DNA from: JBKEDC01 sp047975205
GTDB lineage: Bacteria; Bacteroidota; Bacteroidia; Bacteroidales; Prolixibacteraceae
Length of the DNA: 64,000 nucleotides
Direction of reading: 5' to 3'
NCBI GenBank assembly: GCA_047975205.1
Contig: JBKEDC010000016.1
Coordinates: 1-64,000 of the forward strand
Shown: one piece after another, positions 52,574 through 60,320 of the stretch
Layout: each line of letters begins with the position of its first letter
Numbering within the stretch: position 1 is the stretch's first letter
Translations under genes and position numbers: made by a program
Notes under the pieces: model-generated
Seen by the model: the letters and a program-made list of their open reading frames with translations, nothing else
Databases searched by the model: none
Told to the model about the DNA's origin: nothing

Positions 52574-53149
52574 TTAGAACCGTTCTTCAATAACTTTCCA
52601 GTCTAGCACTTTCCAAAAATCAGCAATATATGAAGGACGTGCATTTTGCTTATCCAAGTAATAAGCATGTTCCCAAACATCGCAGGTTAAGATGGGGGTT
52701 AAGCCATCAGTCATAGGATTTGCCGCATTACTAGTTTGTATAATGCTTAGTTTGCCGGTCTTATCTTTTACCAACCAAGCCCAACCTGATCCGAATAGAG
52801 TTGCAGCAGCTTTAGAAAACTCATCTTTGAATGCTTCCACAGAGCCGAAGGTCTCTTCAATAGCTGTTTTTAATGCTCCGGATGGTTCATTAGCAGGTTT
52901 ATTTGAAAATTGGAAGAAATAGAAAGTATGGTTCCAAACCTGAGCAGCATTATTAAATATGCCACCATTTGCTCCCTTGATTATAGTTTCTAAGTCAGCG
53001 TCAGCGAACTTAGTTTCTTTAATTAGCCCATTAAGGTTGTTCACATATGCTTGATGATGTTTCCCATAATGGAAGTCTAAGGTTTGAGCACTAATGTATG
53101 GTTCTAATGCATTGTTTGCATAAGGTAATTTGGGTAATTCAAATGCCAT
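52574..53149 (-). CDS. sodB: Superoxide dismutase (Fe/Mn type)
   Basis: 191 aa, typical bacterial Fe-SOD length. Metal ligands are all present: His in FHYGKHHQAYV, His in AQVWNHTFYF, and Asp and His in the signature DVWEHAYYLDKQN. The residues GGIFNNAAQ...GSGWAWLV fit the Fe or cambialistic branch. It detoxifies superoxide in the cytoplasm. It is a single-gene unit with its own terminator. Confidence 0.97.
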   Translation of the reverse strand: MAFELPKLPYANNALEPYISAQTLDFHYGKHHQAYVNNLNGLIKETKFADADLETIIKGANGGIFNNAAQVWNHTFYFFQFSNKPANEPSGALKTAIEETFGSVEAFKDEFSKAAATLFGSGWAWLVKDKTGKLSIIQTSNAANPMTDGLTPILTCDVWEHAYYLDKQNARPSYIADFWKVLDWKVIEERF

Positions 53150-53278
53150 AGTATTAAATTTTAAAGTTGATACATTTTTGATTTTGCAGCTAAACGGATA
53201 TACCCTATCAATAGTTCAATTGTTTTGAAAAATTTTGTTTCATATGAAAGTGTCTTTTCAATATAAAACAATGAAGAG

Positions 53279-54139
53279 CTACTCTTCTAAATAAGCCTTC
53301 CTTAAAGCCTCTCTATCTATTCCCAATGTATCTAGATATGAATCCATGTCGCCGTACTGCTCTTCAATACTAGCATAGAAGTGTTCAATCCAGTTTAATC
53401 TTACTAAGCATAGCGGCTTAAGTTTTTCTGCTATAGCATAAGCTTTATCTGAATCGTATCCTTGAGCTATCATAATTTGAGCCGTATGCTCAACAAAAGA
53501 ATCAGCACTTTCTGATAAATAGGCGTTAGATGCCATGAAATTTTCAATAGCCGTTTCTTTATTGGCTCCCAAGGCATGTAGCAACAGAACAGCTGTCATG
53601 CCGGCCCGGTCTTTCCCTGATGTGCAGTGCCAGTGTGAAACTTTTCCTGTTTCCAGTAAGTCAAAGATTTTAGTCCACATGGCAGTTTTGTTAGCATCTA
53701 CGGTATAGGTTGGATACATGAACTCATCAATGCTTATTTTCCCGGAAATGATATCAGATGTACTTGATTCGCTATCGCTGATTAAAGGAAAGAAATATAC
53801 CTTTGTATTCGGACTAACTTTATCCGGGTTAACGGCAACTTCTTCAGGAGTCCTTAGATCGAACATTTGCTCAATGCCTAGATTAGCTACTTTGGTAGAG
53901 TCATTTTCAGTAAGACCGGATAGTTCTCCCGAACGAAAAAGTTTCCGATAAAGAATACGTCTGCCATCTGAACATACTATTCCACCAAGATCTCGGAAGT
54001 TTTCTTCTCCGCTCAACTCAATGTGATTGTTGTAAGTTTTGTATTCTGTATCTGATTCGTTTTCCTCTTTATTGCACGAGAAGAACAAGGAAAGAGAAGC
54101 CATGGCTAACACACACACCGATAGATTAAATTTTAACAT
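53279..54139 (-). CDS. Tyrosine-protein phosphatase family lipoprotein
   Basis: 286 aa. A lipoprotein signal is present with lipobox LFFSC (Cys about 22), so the enzyme is predicted outside the cytoplasm. The Y_phosphatase3 layout is clear: ENFRDLGGIVCSDGRRI, YRKLFRSGELSGL, MFDLRTPEEV and the P-loop HCTSGKDRAGMTA with catalytic Cys and Arg (CX5R). Substrate unknown; family members act on phosphotyrosine or phosphoinositides. The extracytoplasmic location is notable for a phosphatase of this type. It is transcribed alone between sodB and tRNA-Arg. Confidence 0.92.
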   Translation of the reverse strand: MLKFNLSVCVLAMASLSLFFSCNKEENESDTEYKTYNNHIELSGEENFRDLGGIVCSDGRRILYRKLFRSGELSGLTENDSTKVANLGIEQMFDLRTPEEVAVNPDKVSPNTKVYFFPLISDSESSTSDIISGKISIDEFMYPTYTVDANKTAMWTKIFDLLETGKVSHWHCTSGKDRAGMTAVLLLHALGANKETAIENFMASNAYLSESADSFVEHTAQIMIAQGYDSDKAYAIAEKLKPLCLVRLNWIEHFYASIEEQYGDMDSYLDTLGIDREALRKAYLEE

Positions 54140-54343
54140 TTTGAAATTATTTAGTTATTAATACGGTGCAAAAATGATATTTAGGTATTGCGTTTTAATG
54201 TATGAGCAATTAAAAATCAGTTAAACTTATTAATCTCAATAGTTGGGAAATTGCTTGCCTAGAACAAATAGTTTTCGGATAAAATAAAAAGCCCCAACCA
54301 CCGAAGTGATTGAAGCTTAAAAGGGGATTGGAAGCTTCCCCAG

Positions 54344-54417
54344 TACCCTGGACGGGATTCGAACCCATGACCTACTGCTTAGAAGGCAGTTGCTCTATCC
54401 AGCTGAGCTACCAAGGC
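54344..54417 (-). tRNA. tRNA-Arg (anticodon TCT)
   Basis: 74-nt cloverleaf: acceptor GCCTTGG paired with CCAGGGT (two G-T pairs), D-arm AGCTCAGCTGGATAGAGC, anticodon loop CTTCTAA (TCT, reads AGA), T-arm GGGTTCGAATCCC. CCA is not encoded. Confidence 0.97.
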
Positions 54418-54792
54418 ATCCTTAGCACTTGCTTGAAATGCGATGCAAAGATAGAAAAAAATAATTAGCAAAGACCTATTTGGTGAAAAATATAATTTTT
54501 CAAGTTAGAAGTAAAAAGTGTAGTTTAAAGCAGACTATATTAATTTTTGACTATTCATCGGGTGATGATAGAAAGAATTAATATAACATAATTTAAACCT
54601 TCCTTTAATCAGGTTCGGACAGTGCATAAGAATACTCGTTAAACTCATATTTATTGATTTTGATATCAAACAACGCTGTTTATGCTCACCCTTCATGAAG
54701 AATAGCCGAGAAGATAGCTCGATGTGTCTAATTTTTCATAAAAGCTAGCCAAAACAATATTTAAATTCTTAAGAACACTCGATTTTTTCCTC
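54418..54792. other. AT-rich spacer between tRNA-Arg and the isochorismatase-like gene
   Basis: No gene, RNA or repeat recognised. It should hold the tRNA promoter on the minus strand. Confidence 0.5.
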
Positions 54793-54800
54793 TAAATTTG
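54793..54800 (+). promoter_or_regulatory. -7-type promoter box of the isochorismatase-like gene
   Basis: TAAATTTG matches TAnnTTTG, 38 bp before the start; no exact TTTG at the -33 position. Confidence 0.5.
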
Positions 54801-54838
54801 CGCTTGAAATAAGAATTTAAACACAACACAGAACAATC

Positions 54839-55381
54839 ATGCGTATTACAACAGAAAATACTATTGGCTTAGTAATCGACTTACAAGAAAAGTTAGTTCC
54901 CGTTATGGATGGAGCCGATTTCTTGCTCCAACAAAATGAAATTTTAATTCAAGGATTACAAGAGTTGGAAGTACCAATATTACTAACGCAACAGTATAGT
55001 AAAGGGTTGGGCGAAACAGTGCCTCGAATCAAGTCTATTTTTAAAGAATTTACTCCTATTGAGAAGAAAGAATATAGTTGCTGTCAGGTGGAAGAATTTG
55101 CAGCTAAATGCAAAGAGCTAAACGCAAAGAACATTATTATCAGTGGTATAGAAAGTCATATTTGCGTATTACAAACAGCTGTTGATTTGAAAGATGCAGG
55201 TTTAAATCCTATTGTGATACTTGATGCCGTTTCTTCGCGCACACTAGACAGCTTGGATATTGCCTCCGATAGGTTCCGCCATGAAGGCATTATGGTGGCA
55301 TCGGTAGAATCTATCCTTTTTGAACTTACCGGTTCGGCAGCCAACCCTCACTTTAAAGTTATTTCTAAACTTATTAAATAG
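54839..55381 (+). CDS. Isochorismatase-like cysteine hydrolase (YcaC type)
   Basis: 180 aa alpha/beta hydrolase of the isochorismatase superfamily. The triad is visible: Asp in GLVIDLQEKLVPVM, Lys in IEKKEYSC, and Cys in SGIESHICVLQTAVDL. Substrate cannot be assigned: members act on isochorismate, nicotinamide, N-carbamoyl compounds or unknown amides. There is no neighbouring biosynthetic gene. A terminator follows. Confidence 0.88.
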   Translation: MRITTENTIGLVIDLQEKLVPVMDGADFLLQQNEILIQGLQELEVPILLTQQYSKGLGETVPRIKSIFKEFTPIEKKEYSCCQVEEFAAKCKELNAKNIIISGIESHICVLQTAVDLKDAGLNPIVILDAVSSRTLDSLDIASDRFRHEGIMVASVESILFELTGSAANPHFKVISKLIK

Positions 55382-55408
55382 AGAACACTGCCAGACTAAA
55401 TAAATATG

Positions 55409-55443
55409 AAGGAGTTAAGAGAAAATCTTGACTCCTTTTTTTT
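55409..55443 (+). terminator. Terminator of the isochorismatase-like gene
   Basis: Stem aaggagt...aaga / tctt...actcctt with small bulges, then a run of T. The T-run overlaps the TTTG of the lepA promoter. Confidence 0.8.
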
Positions 55444-55469
55444 GTTTTATAGCCTAATCCGTATATTTG
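55441..55469 (+). promoter_or_regulatory. Promoter of lepA
   Basis: TTTG (55,441-55,444), 17-nt spacer, TATATTTG (55,462-55,469); start codon 52 bp downstream. Confidence 0.7.
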
Positions 55470-55520
55470 CCAATTAAAACCCAAGGTTTTCAACCCTATT
55501 TTAAGAAGATAATTATACGA

Positions 55521-57308
55521 ATGAAGAATATTCGCAACTTTTGCATTATTGCACACATCGACCATGGTAAGAGCACTTTGGCCGACCGCTTACTTCAAGT
55601 TACCCAGACCGTTAGCGAACGTCAAATGAAAGCGCAAGTGCTTGATGATATGGATTTGGAGCAAGAGCGCGGAATTACAATCAAGAGCCACGCCATACAA
55701 ATGGATTACGTGCAAGAGGGCAAAAAATATGTGTTAAACCTTATCGATACACCGGGGCACGTTGACTTTTCTTATGAAGTTTCGCGTTCTATTGCCGCCT
55801 GTGAAGGTGCTTTACTAATCATTGATGCCACACAAGGCATTCAGGCACAAACCATATCGAATCTCTATTTGGCTTTGGAAAATGATTTAGAAATTATTCC
55901 TATTCTGAATAAAATGGATTTACCCAATGCCATGCCTGAAGTAGTGGAAGATCAGATTATTGATTTAATCGGCTGTGAGCGCGAAGATATTATTCGAGCC
56001 AGCGGAAAAACCGGAGAAGGAGTTAATGAAATATTACAGCGAATAGTGAGTCATATTCCACCGCCCGAAGGTAATACGGAAGCTCCCTTGCAAGCACTTA
56101 TTTTTGATTCGGTATTTAATCCATTTCGAGGTGTAATCGCCTATTTTAAAATTTTGAATGGTGAAATTCGGAAAAATGATTTGGTAAAGTTCATGCATAC
56201 CGGTAGGACTTATGATGTGTTGGAAACCGGAGTGCTTCGTTTGGGAATGGAAGAGCGAAAAATAATGAGTACCGGAGATGTGGGCTATATTATCTCGGGG
56301 GTGAAAACCGCTAAAGAGATTAAGGTGGGCGACACCATAACCTTAAAAGAAAATCCTTGTGATAAGGCAATTGAAGGTTTTGAAGAAGTAAAACCGATGG
56401 TGTTTGCCGGAGTTTATCCGATTGAGTCTGAAGATTATGAAGATTTGCGTGCTTCGATGGAAAAACTGCAATTGAATGATGCGTCATTAACTTATGAACC
56501 AGAATCATCGGCAGCTTTAGGATTTGGCTTCCGTTGCGGCTTCTTGGGAATGTTGCACATGGAAATCATCCAAGAGCGTTTAGATCGCGAATTTGATATG
56601 AATGTAATTACCACTGTGCCCAACGTGTCGTATATGGTTACCACAACCGATAACGAACGTATGGAAGTATATAATCCGAGTGGCTTGCCCTCTGCCAATA
56701 AAATTACAGAAATAGAAGAACCATATATTCGAGCATCTATCATTACCAAAAGTGATTTTGTGGGTGCTGTAATGGGCTTGTGTATGGAAAAACGCGGGCA
56801 AATGACCAAACAAGATTACCTTACTGCCGACAGGGTAGAACTAGGCTTTGATATGCCGCTTGGCGAAATCGTTTTCGACTTCTACGATAAACTGAAGTCA
56901 ATTTCTAAAGGTTATGCTTCGTTCGACTATTATCAAATAGGCTACAAGTCGGCTAAACTGGTTCGTTTAGATATTTTGTTAAATGGCGAAATGGTCGATG
57001 CCCTTTCTTCTTTAATACACTTCGATAATGCCTATACACTGGGGCGTCGCATGTGTGAAAAGCTGCGCGAGCTTATTCCTCGTCAACAATTTGACATTGC
57101 TGTTCAGGCTGCCATCGGAGCAAAAATTATTGCGCGTGAAACCATTAAGGCTGTTCGTAAAGATGTTACGGCAAAATGTTACGGCGGTGATATTTCGCGT
57201 AAGCGCAAGCTGTTGGAGAAACAGAAAAAAGGAAAAAAACGCATGAAGCAAGTGGGCAATGTTGAGGTGCCGCAAAAAGCGTTTTTAGCTGTATTGAAGT
57301 TAGATTAA
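55521..57308 (+). CDS. lepA: Elongation factor 4 (LepA) GTPase
   Basis: 595 aa from ATG 55,521 (MKNIRNFCIIAHIDHGKSTLADRLLQ), the conserved beginning; the frame extends upstream over the promoter and is not used. G motifs: AHIDHGKS (G1), RGITIKS (G2), DTPGHVDF (G3), NKMDLP (G4). The LepA-specific C-terminal domain is complete (KLVRLDILLNGEMVDALSSL, RQQFDIAVQAAIGAKIIARE, GGDISRKRKLLEKQKKGKKR). The enzyme acts on stalled ribosomes and subunit biogenesis. Confidence 0.98.
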   Translation: MKNIRNFCIIAHIDHGKSTLADRLLQVTQTVSERQMKAQVLDDMDLEQERGITIKSHAIQMDYVQEGKKYVLNLIDTPGHVDFSYEVSRSIAACEGALLIIDATQGIQAQTISNLYLALENDLEIIPILNKMDLPNAMPEVVEDQIIDLIGCEREDIIRASGKTGEGVNEILQRIVSHIPPPEGNTEAPLQALIFDSVFNPFRGVIAYFKILNGEIRKNDLVKFMHTGRTYDVLETGVLRLGMEERKIMSTGDVGYIISGVKTAKEIKVGDTITLKENPCDKAIEGFEEVKPMVFAGVYPIESEDYEDLRASMEKLQLNDASLTYEPESSAALGFGFRCGFLGMLHMEIIQERLDREFDMNVITTVPNVSYMVTTTDNERMEVYNPSGLPSANKITEIEEPYIRASIITKSDFVGAVMGLCMEKRGQMTKQDYLTADRVELGFDMPLGEIVFDFYDKLKSISKGYASFDYYQIGYKSAKLVRLDILLNGEMVDALSSLIHFDNAYTLGRRMCEKLRELIPRQQFDIAVQAAIGAKIIARETIKAVRKDVTAKCYGGDISRKRKLLEKQKKGKKRMKQVGNVEVPQKAFLAVLKLD

Positions 57309-57325
57309 TTATCACAATAATTTTA

Positions 57326-57350
57326 AGCCCTGCTATCTTATAGCGGGGCT
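57326..57350 (+). terminator. Terminator-like hairpin after lepA
   Basis: Stem agccctgcta / tagcggggct (one G-T pair), 5-nt loop, followed by gtttatttcg. The next gene starts 19 bp downstream, so some read-through is likely. Confidence 0.7.
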
Positions 57351-57369
57351 GTTTATTTCGTTTCGTTTT

Positions 57370-59358
57370 ATGGATTTAAGTTTACTTTATGATGTTGCCA
57401 TCATCTTTGCGCTATCTACAGCTGTAAATTATTTGTTTACACGCATGAAAATGCCCACCATTATCGGTTATTTATTAACCGGGGTATTGGCCGGACCTTA
57501 CGCCTTGGGAGTTATTCACGCACATGATTCTATTGATATGATGGCAGAAATCGGTGTGGTGTTGCTCATGTTTACCATTGGCTTGGAGTTTTCTATCGGG
57601 CATCTCATGAAAATTAGAAAGGTGGTATTTTTGGGTGGTTTCATGCAGCTGATATTCACGGCAGGTATAACCTTTGTTTCCGTGTATTATTACATGATAG
57701 ATTGGCGATCGGCTCTTTTTGTGGGTTTTCTCATTGCATTGAGCAGCACAGCCGTAGTACTTAAGCTGATGCAAGAACGATCGGAGATAACGGCAAACTA
57801 TGGTCGAACAGTGGTGGGTATTTTAATCTTTCAAGATATTATACTTATTCCCTTGCTTTTATTCACCCCAATGCTTGCAGGAAAATCTGCAAATCCTTCC
57901 CAAGAACTAATCATGCTTCTAGGGAAAACAGTGGTACTAATTGCCTTAGTTTTCGTGGGCAACCGTTGGCTTATGCCTCATGTGTTGAGAATGGTGGCTA
58001 TGACTAAAAATCAAGAACTTTTTATGATGACGATTTTAGTAATCTGTCTTTCGATTGCCTTATTGACTCATCAAATGGGTATTTCTTTGGCCTTTGGAGC
58101 TTTCTTGGCAGGACTGATGATATCTGATTCTGATTACAGCCATAATGCGTTTGCCGATCTATTACCATTTAAAGATATCTTTACAAGTTTCTTTTTTGTG
58201 AGCATAGGTATGCTTTTCGATGTGAGCTATGTGTTTCATCATCCACTTTTAGTGTTCGGATTTGTATTTGCGGTTATAGCTATCAAAGCATTGGTGGCAG
58301 GGATAACAGCAGTAGCATTGGGGCATACCTTTCGAGGGGCAGTAATGGTGGCATTAGCTTTGTGTCAGGTAGGAGAGTTTTCCTTTATTTTGGCAAAATC
58401 AGGCATACGCGTCGGAATTATTAGTCAAGCACACTACCAGCTATTTTTGGCCGTGGCAATCATCAGTATGTCGGTAACTCCTTTATTGATGATGGCTTCA
58501 CATAGCGTAGCAACCTTGTTGTTAAAGTTGCCTCTTCCCAGGTGGTTGGTTAATGGACTTTTCCCATTGCCTGAGTTTCAGGTGCCCGAATTAAATAAAC
58601 ATTTGGTGCTTATCGGAAAAGATGCTCGGGCTCAGGCTTTAGCCACCATGGCAAGCTATGTAGATATGCCTTATGTGTCGGTAGTTATGGATCCTGTAAT
58701 GGCCGATAAATTACAGAAGCGAGGCGAATTGGTCATTTATGGCGATGCAGTTAATGAACCGGTATTGGAAAAAGCGCATATTGCTTCAGCAGACATTGTG
58801 GTGGTGTCGGTGGGGAATAGAATTGCGGCCATGCGGATTATTGAGTCAGTGAGACAATTAAATCGTCATGCCGAACTCATCGTGCGCACCAAAAGTGTGT
58901 TCGACATTGAAGAGCTGTACAAATTAGGAGCTAATGAAGTTATCCCCGAAGAATTTGAGACGGCAATTGCATTGTTCGAACAAGTGTTGAAAAAACGCTT
59001 AGTGCCACAACGAGATATTAATAGCCTGATGACTAAGATTAAAGGAGACCATTATGGTTTGATGATGAAAGATAACCATAGCGAGGAATCGTTGAAATTA
59101 TTTAACGAGCTGCCTAACTTGAACATCATGGCTGTAAAAGTAAAAGAAGGAGCAGAAGTAGTAGGGAAAAGTTTGGCGGAACTGCATTTGCGCAAAAAAT
59201 ATGGAATTACGTTGATTGCTATTTTGCAAGATGAACATTTATTGGAACATCCTACCGCTGATTTTTGCTTTCGATGCAATGATTTAGTTTATATTATGGG
59301 TAGTTCAGAAAAAATTGCTGATTCTTCCGATTTGTTTGATTCGCTTAAAGAGAGTTGA
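57370..59358 (+). CDS. CPA2-family K+(Na+)/H+ antiporter with degenerate TrkA-N domain (Kef-like)
   Basis: 662 aa. The N-terminal half has about 12 helices of the Na/H exchanger fold (PTIIGYLLTGVLAGPYALG, LSSTAVVLKLMQERSE, SLAFGAFLAGLMISDSDYSH, LCQVGEFSFILAKSG). A cytoplasmic TrkA-N-like domain (about 415-535) and a TrkA-C domain (about 575-655) follow. The first loop of the Rossmann domain reads VLIGKDARAQALATM instead of a GxGxxG-type sequence, so NAD or glutathione-linked gating may be altered. By family it exchanges K+ or Na+ for protons. Confidence 0.9.
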   Translation: MDLSLLYDVAIIFALSTAVNYLFTRMKMPTIIGYLLTGVLAGPYALGVIHAHDSIDMMAEIGVVLLMFTIGLEFSIGHLMKIRKVVFLGGFMQLIFTAGITFVSVYYYMIDWRSALFVGFLIALSSTAVVLKLMQERSEITANYGRTVVGILIFQDIILIPLLLFTPMLAGKSANPSQELIMLLGKTVVLIALVFVGNRWLMPHVLRMVAMTKNQELFMMTILVICLSIALLTHQMGISLAFGAFLAGLMISDSDYSHNAFADLLPFKDIFTSFFFVSIGMLFDVSYVFHHPLLVFGFVFAVIAIKALVAGITAVALGHTFRGAVMVALALCQVGEFSFILAKSGIRVGIISQAHYQLFLAVAIISMSVTPLLMMASHSVATLLLKLPLPRWLVNGLFPLPEFQVPELNKHLVLIGKDARAQALATMASYVDMPYVSVVMDPVMADKLQKRGELVIYGDAVNEPVLEKAHIASADIVVVSVGNRIAAMRIIESVRQLNRHAELIVRTKSVFDIEELYKLGANEVIPEEFETAIALFEQVLKKRLVPQRDINSLMTKIKGDHYGLMMKDNHSEESLKLFNELPNLNIMAVKVKEGAEVVGKSLAELHLRKKYGITLIAILQDEHLLEHPTADFCFRCNDLVYIMGSSEKIADSSDLFDSLKES

Positions 59359-59609
59359 TATCTTGCGATCAGCGACCGGGTAGCATTATTGCTTTTCTTT
59401 TCCTGCAAGATAAAGGGGAGTTTGGTTTTATCTTATCGGTCGTTGAGTATTTTAGTATTGCAGTTGCTGAGCACTTTGGCTTCGTTGAGCAACTGAATAA
59501 AGATAAGTATCTCGGTAAGGAGATAATAATACACATTGCGGTGTAAATTTCAGTAAGCTTATACATACAAGTATGCTTCTGTTATCTGCAATTATTGATG
59601 ATTTACAGT

Positions 59610-60320
59610 TTAGAGCCCCAAATAAAATGGAGCACAAAGGTTAGAGAAGCTTTCATGATAATCATTACTATGGGCTTGTCGGATACATAGTTCGCTAATA
59701 GTCGGAGCGAGATTAGTTTCTTTGCTTAATTCTATCAGAACCCGGTGGGGTGCTTTACTTGGGTTAGATTTTACTCGACATAAACGATGTAAGGAAAGCT
59801 CATTTTCTTCTGCTGTCATCGTGATGAGTGGCATTTCTTTAGCCGGGTAAATGAAACTTATTTTCCCGCCGGGTAACAATAATTCTTGTGCTTTCTTCAA
59901 CCATAGGCAGAGAGGCAAATTCTCTGCTTGTCTGGCTTTTGTTCTCTCGACATTTCCGGCGGCTACTTTCTCGGTAAAAAAAGGAGGATTACTCACAACA
60001 TGATGATATTGTTGTGTACTATCCCATTTTATAAAGTCGGCATGTACAGCATTTATGCGTTGGTTAAAAGCCGATTGCCTGAAATTGAATTGTGCTTCTC
60101 GAATTGCTTTTTTGTCTGTTTCAATAGCTGTAATGTCAGCCTGCAGATTTCGCTGAGCAAGCATTAGTGCAATTAAACCCGTTCCGGTGCCTAGGTCTAA
60201 ATAAGAGTTGCCTTCCAATATATCACACCAAGCCCCCAAAATGACGCCATCGAAGCCAACTTTCATGGCAGATTGTTCCTGAATAATACTAAATTGTTTG
60301 AAATGGAATGGTTTACTCAT
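59610..60320 (-). CDS. tRNA1(Val) (adenine37-N6)-methyltransferase (TrmN6/YfiC type)
   Basis: 236 aa class I SAM methyltransferase. It begins with FHFKQFSIIQEQSAMKVGFDGVILGAW, typical of this family. SAM motif I is LDLGTGTGLIALMLAQR and the N6-adenine motif is VSNPPFF. The product would methylate A37 of tRNA-Val. Its start overlaps the end of the upstream channel gene by 8 nt, so the two are translated together; the functional link is unclear. Confidence 0.9.
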   Translation of the reverse strand: MSKPFHFKQFSIIQEQSAMKVGFDGVILGAWCDILEGNSYLDLGTGTGLIALMLAQRNLQADITAIETDKKAIREAQFNFRQSAFNQRINAVHADFIKWDSTQQYHHVVSNPPFFTEKVAAGNVERTKARQAENLPLCLWLKKAQELLLPGGKISFIYPAKEMPLITMTAEENELSLHRLCRVKSNPSKAPHRVLIELSKETNLAPTISELCIRQAHSNDYHESFSNLCAPFYLGL

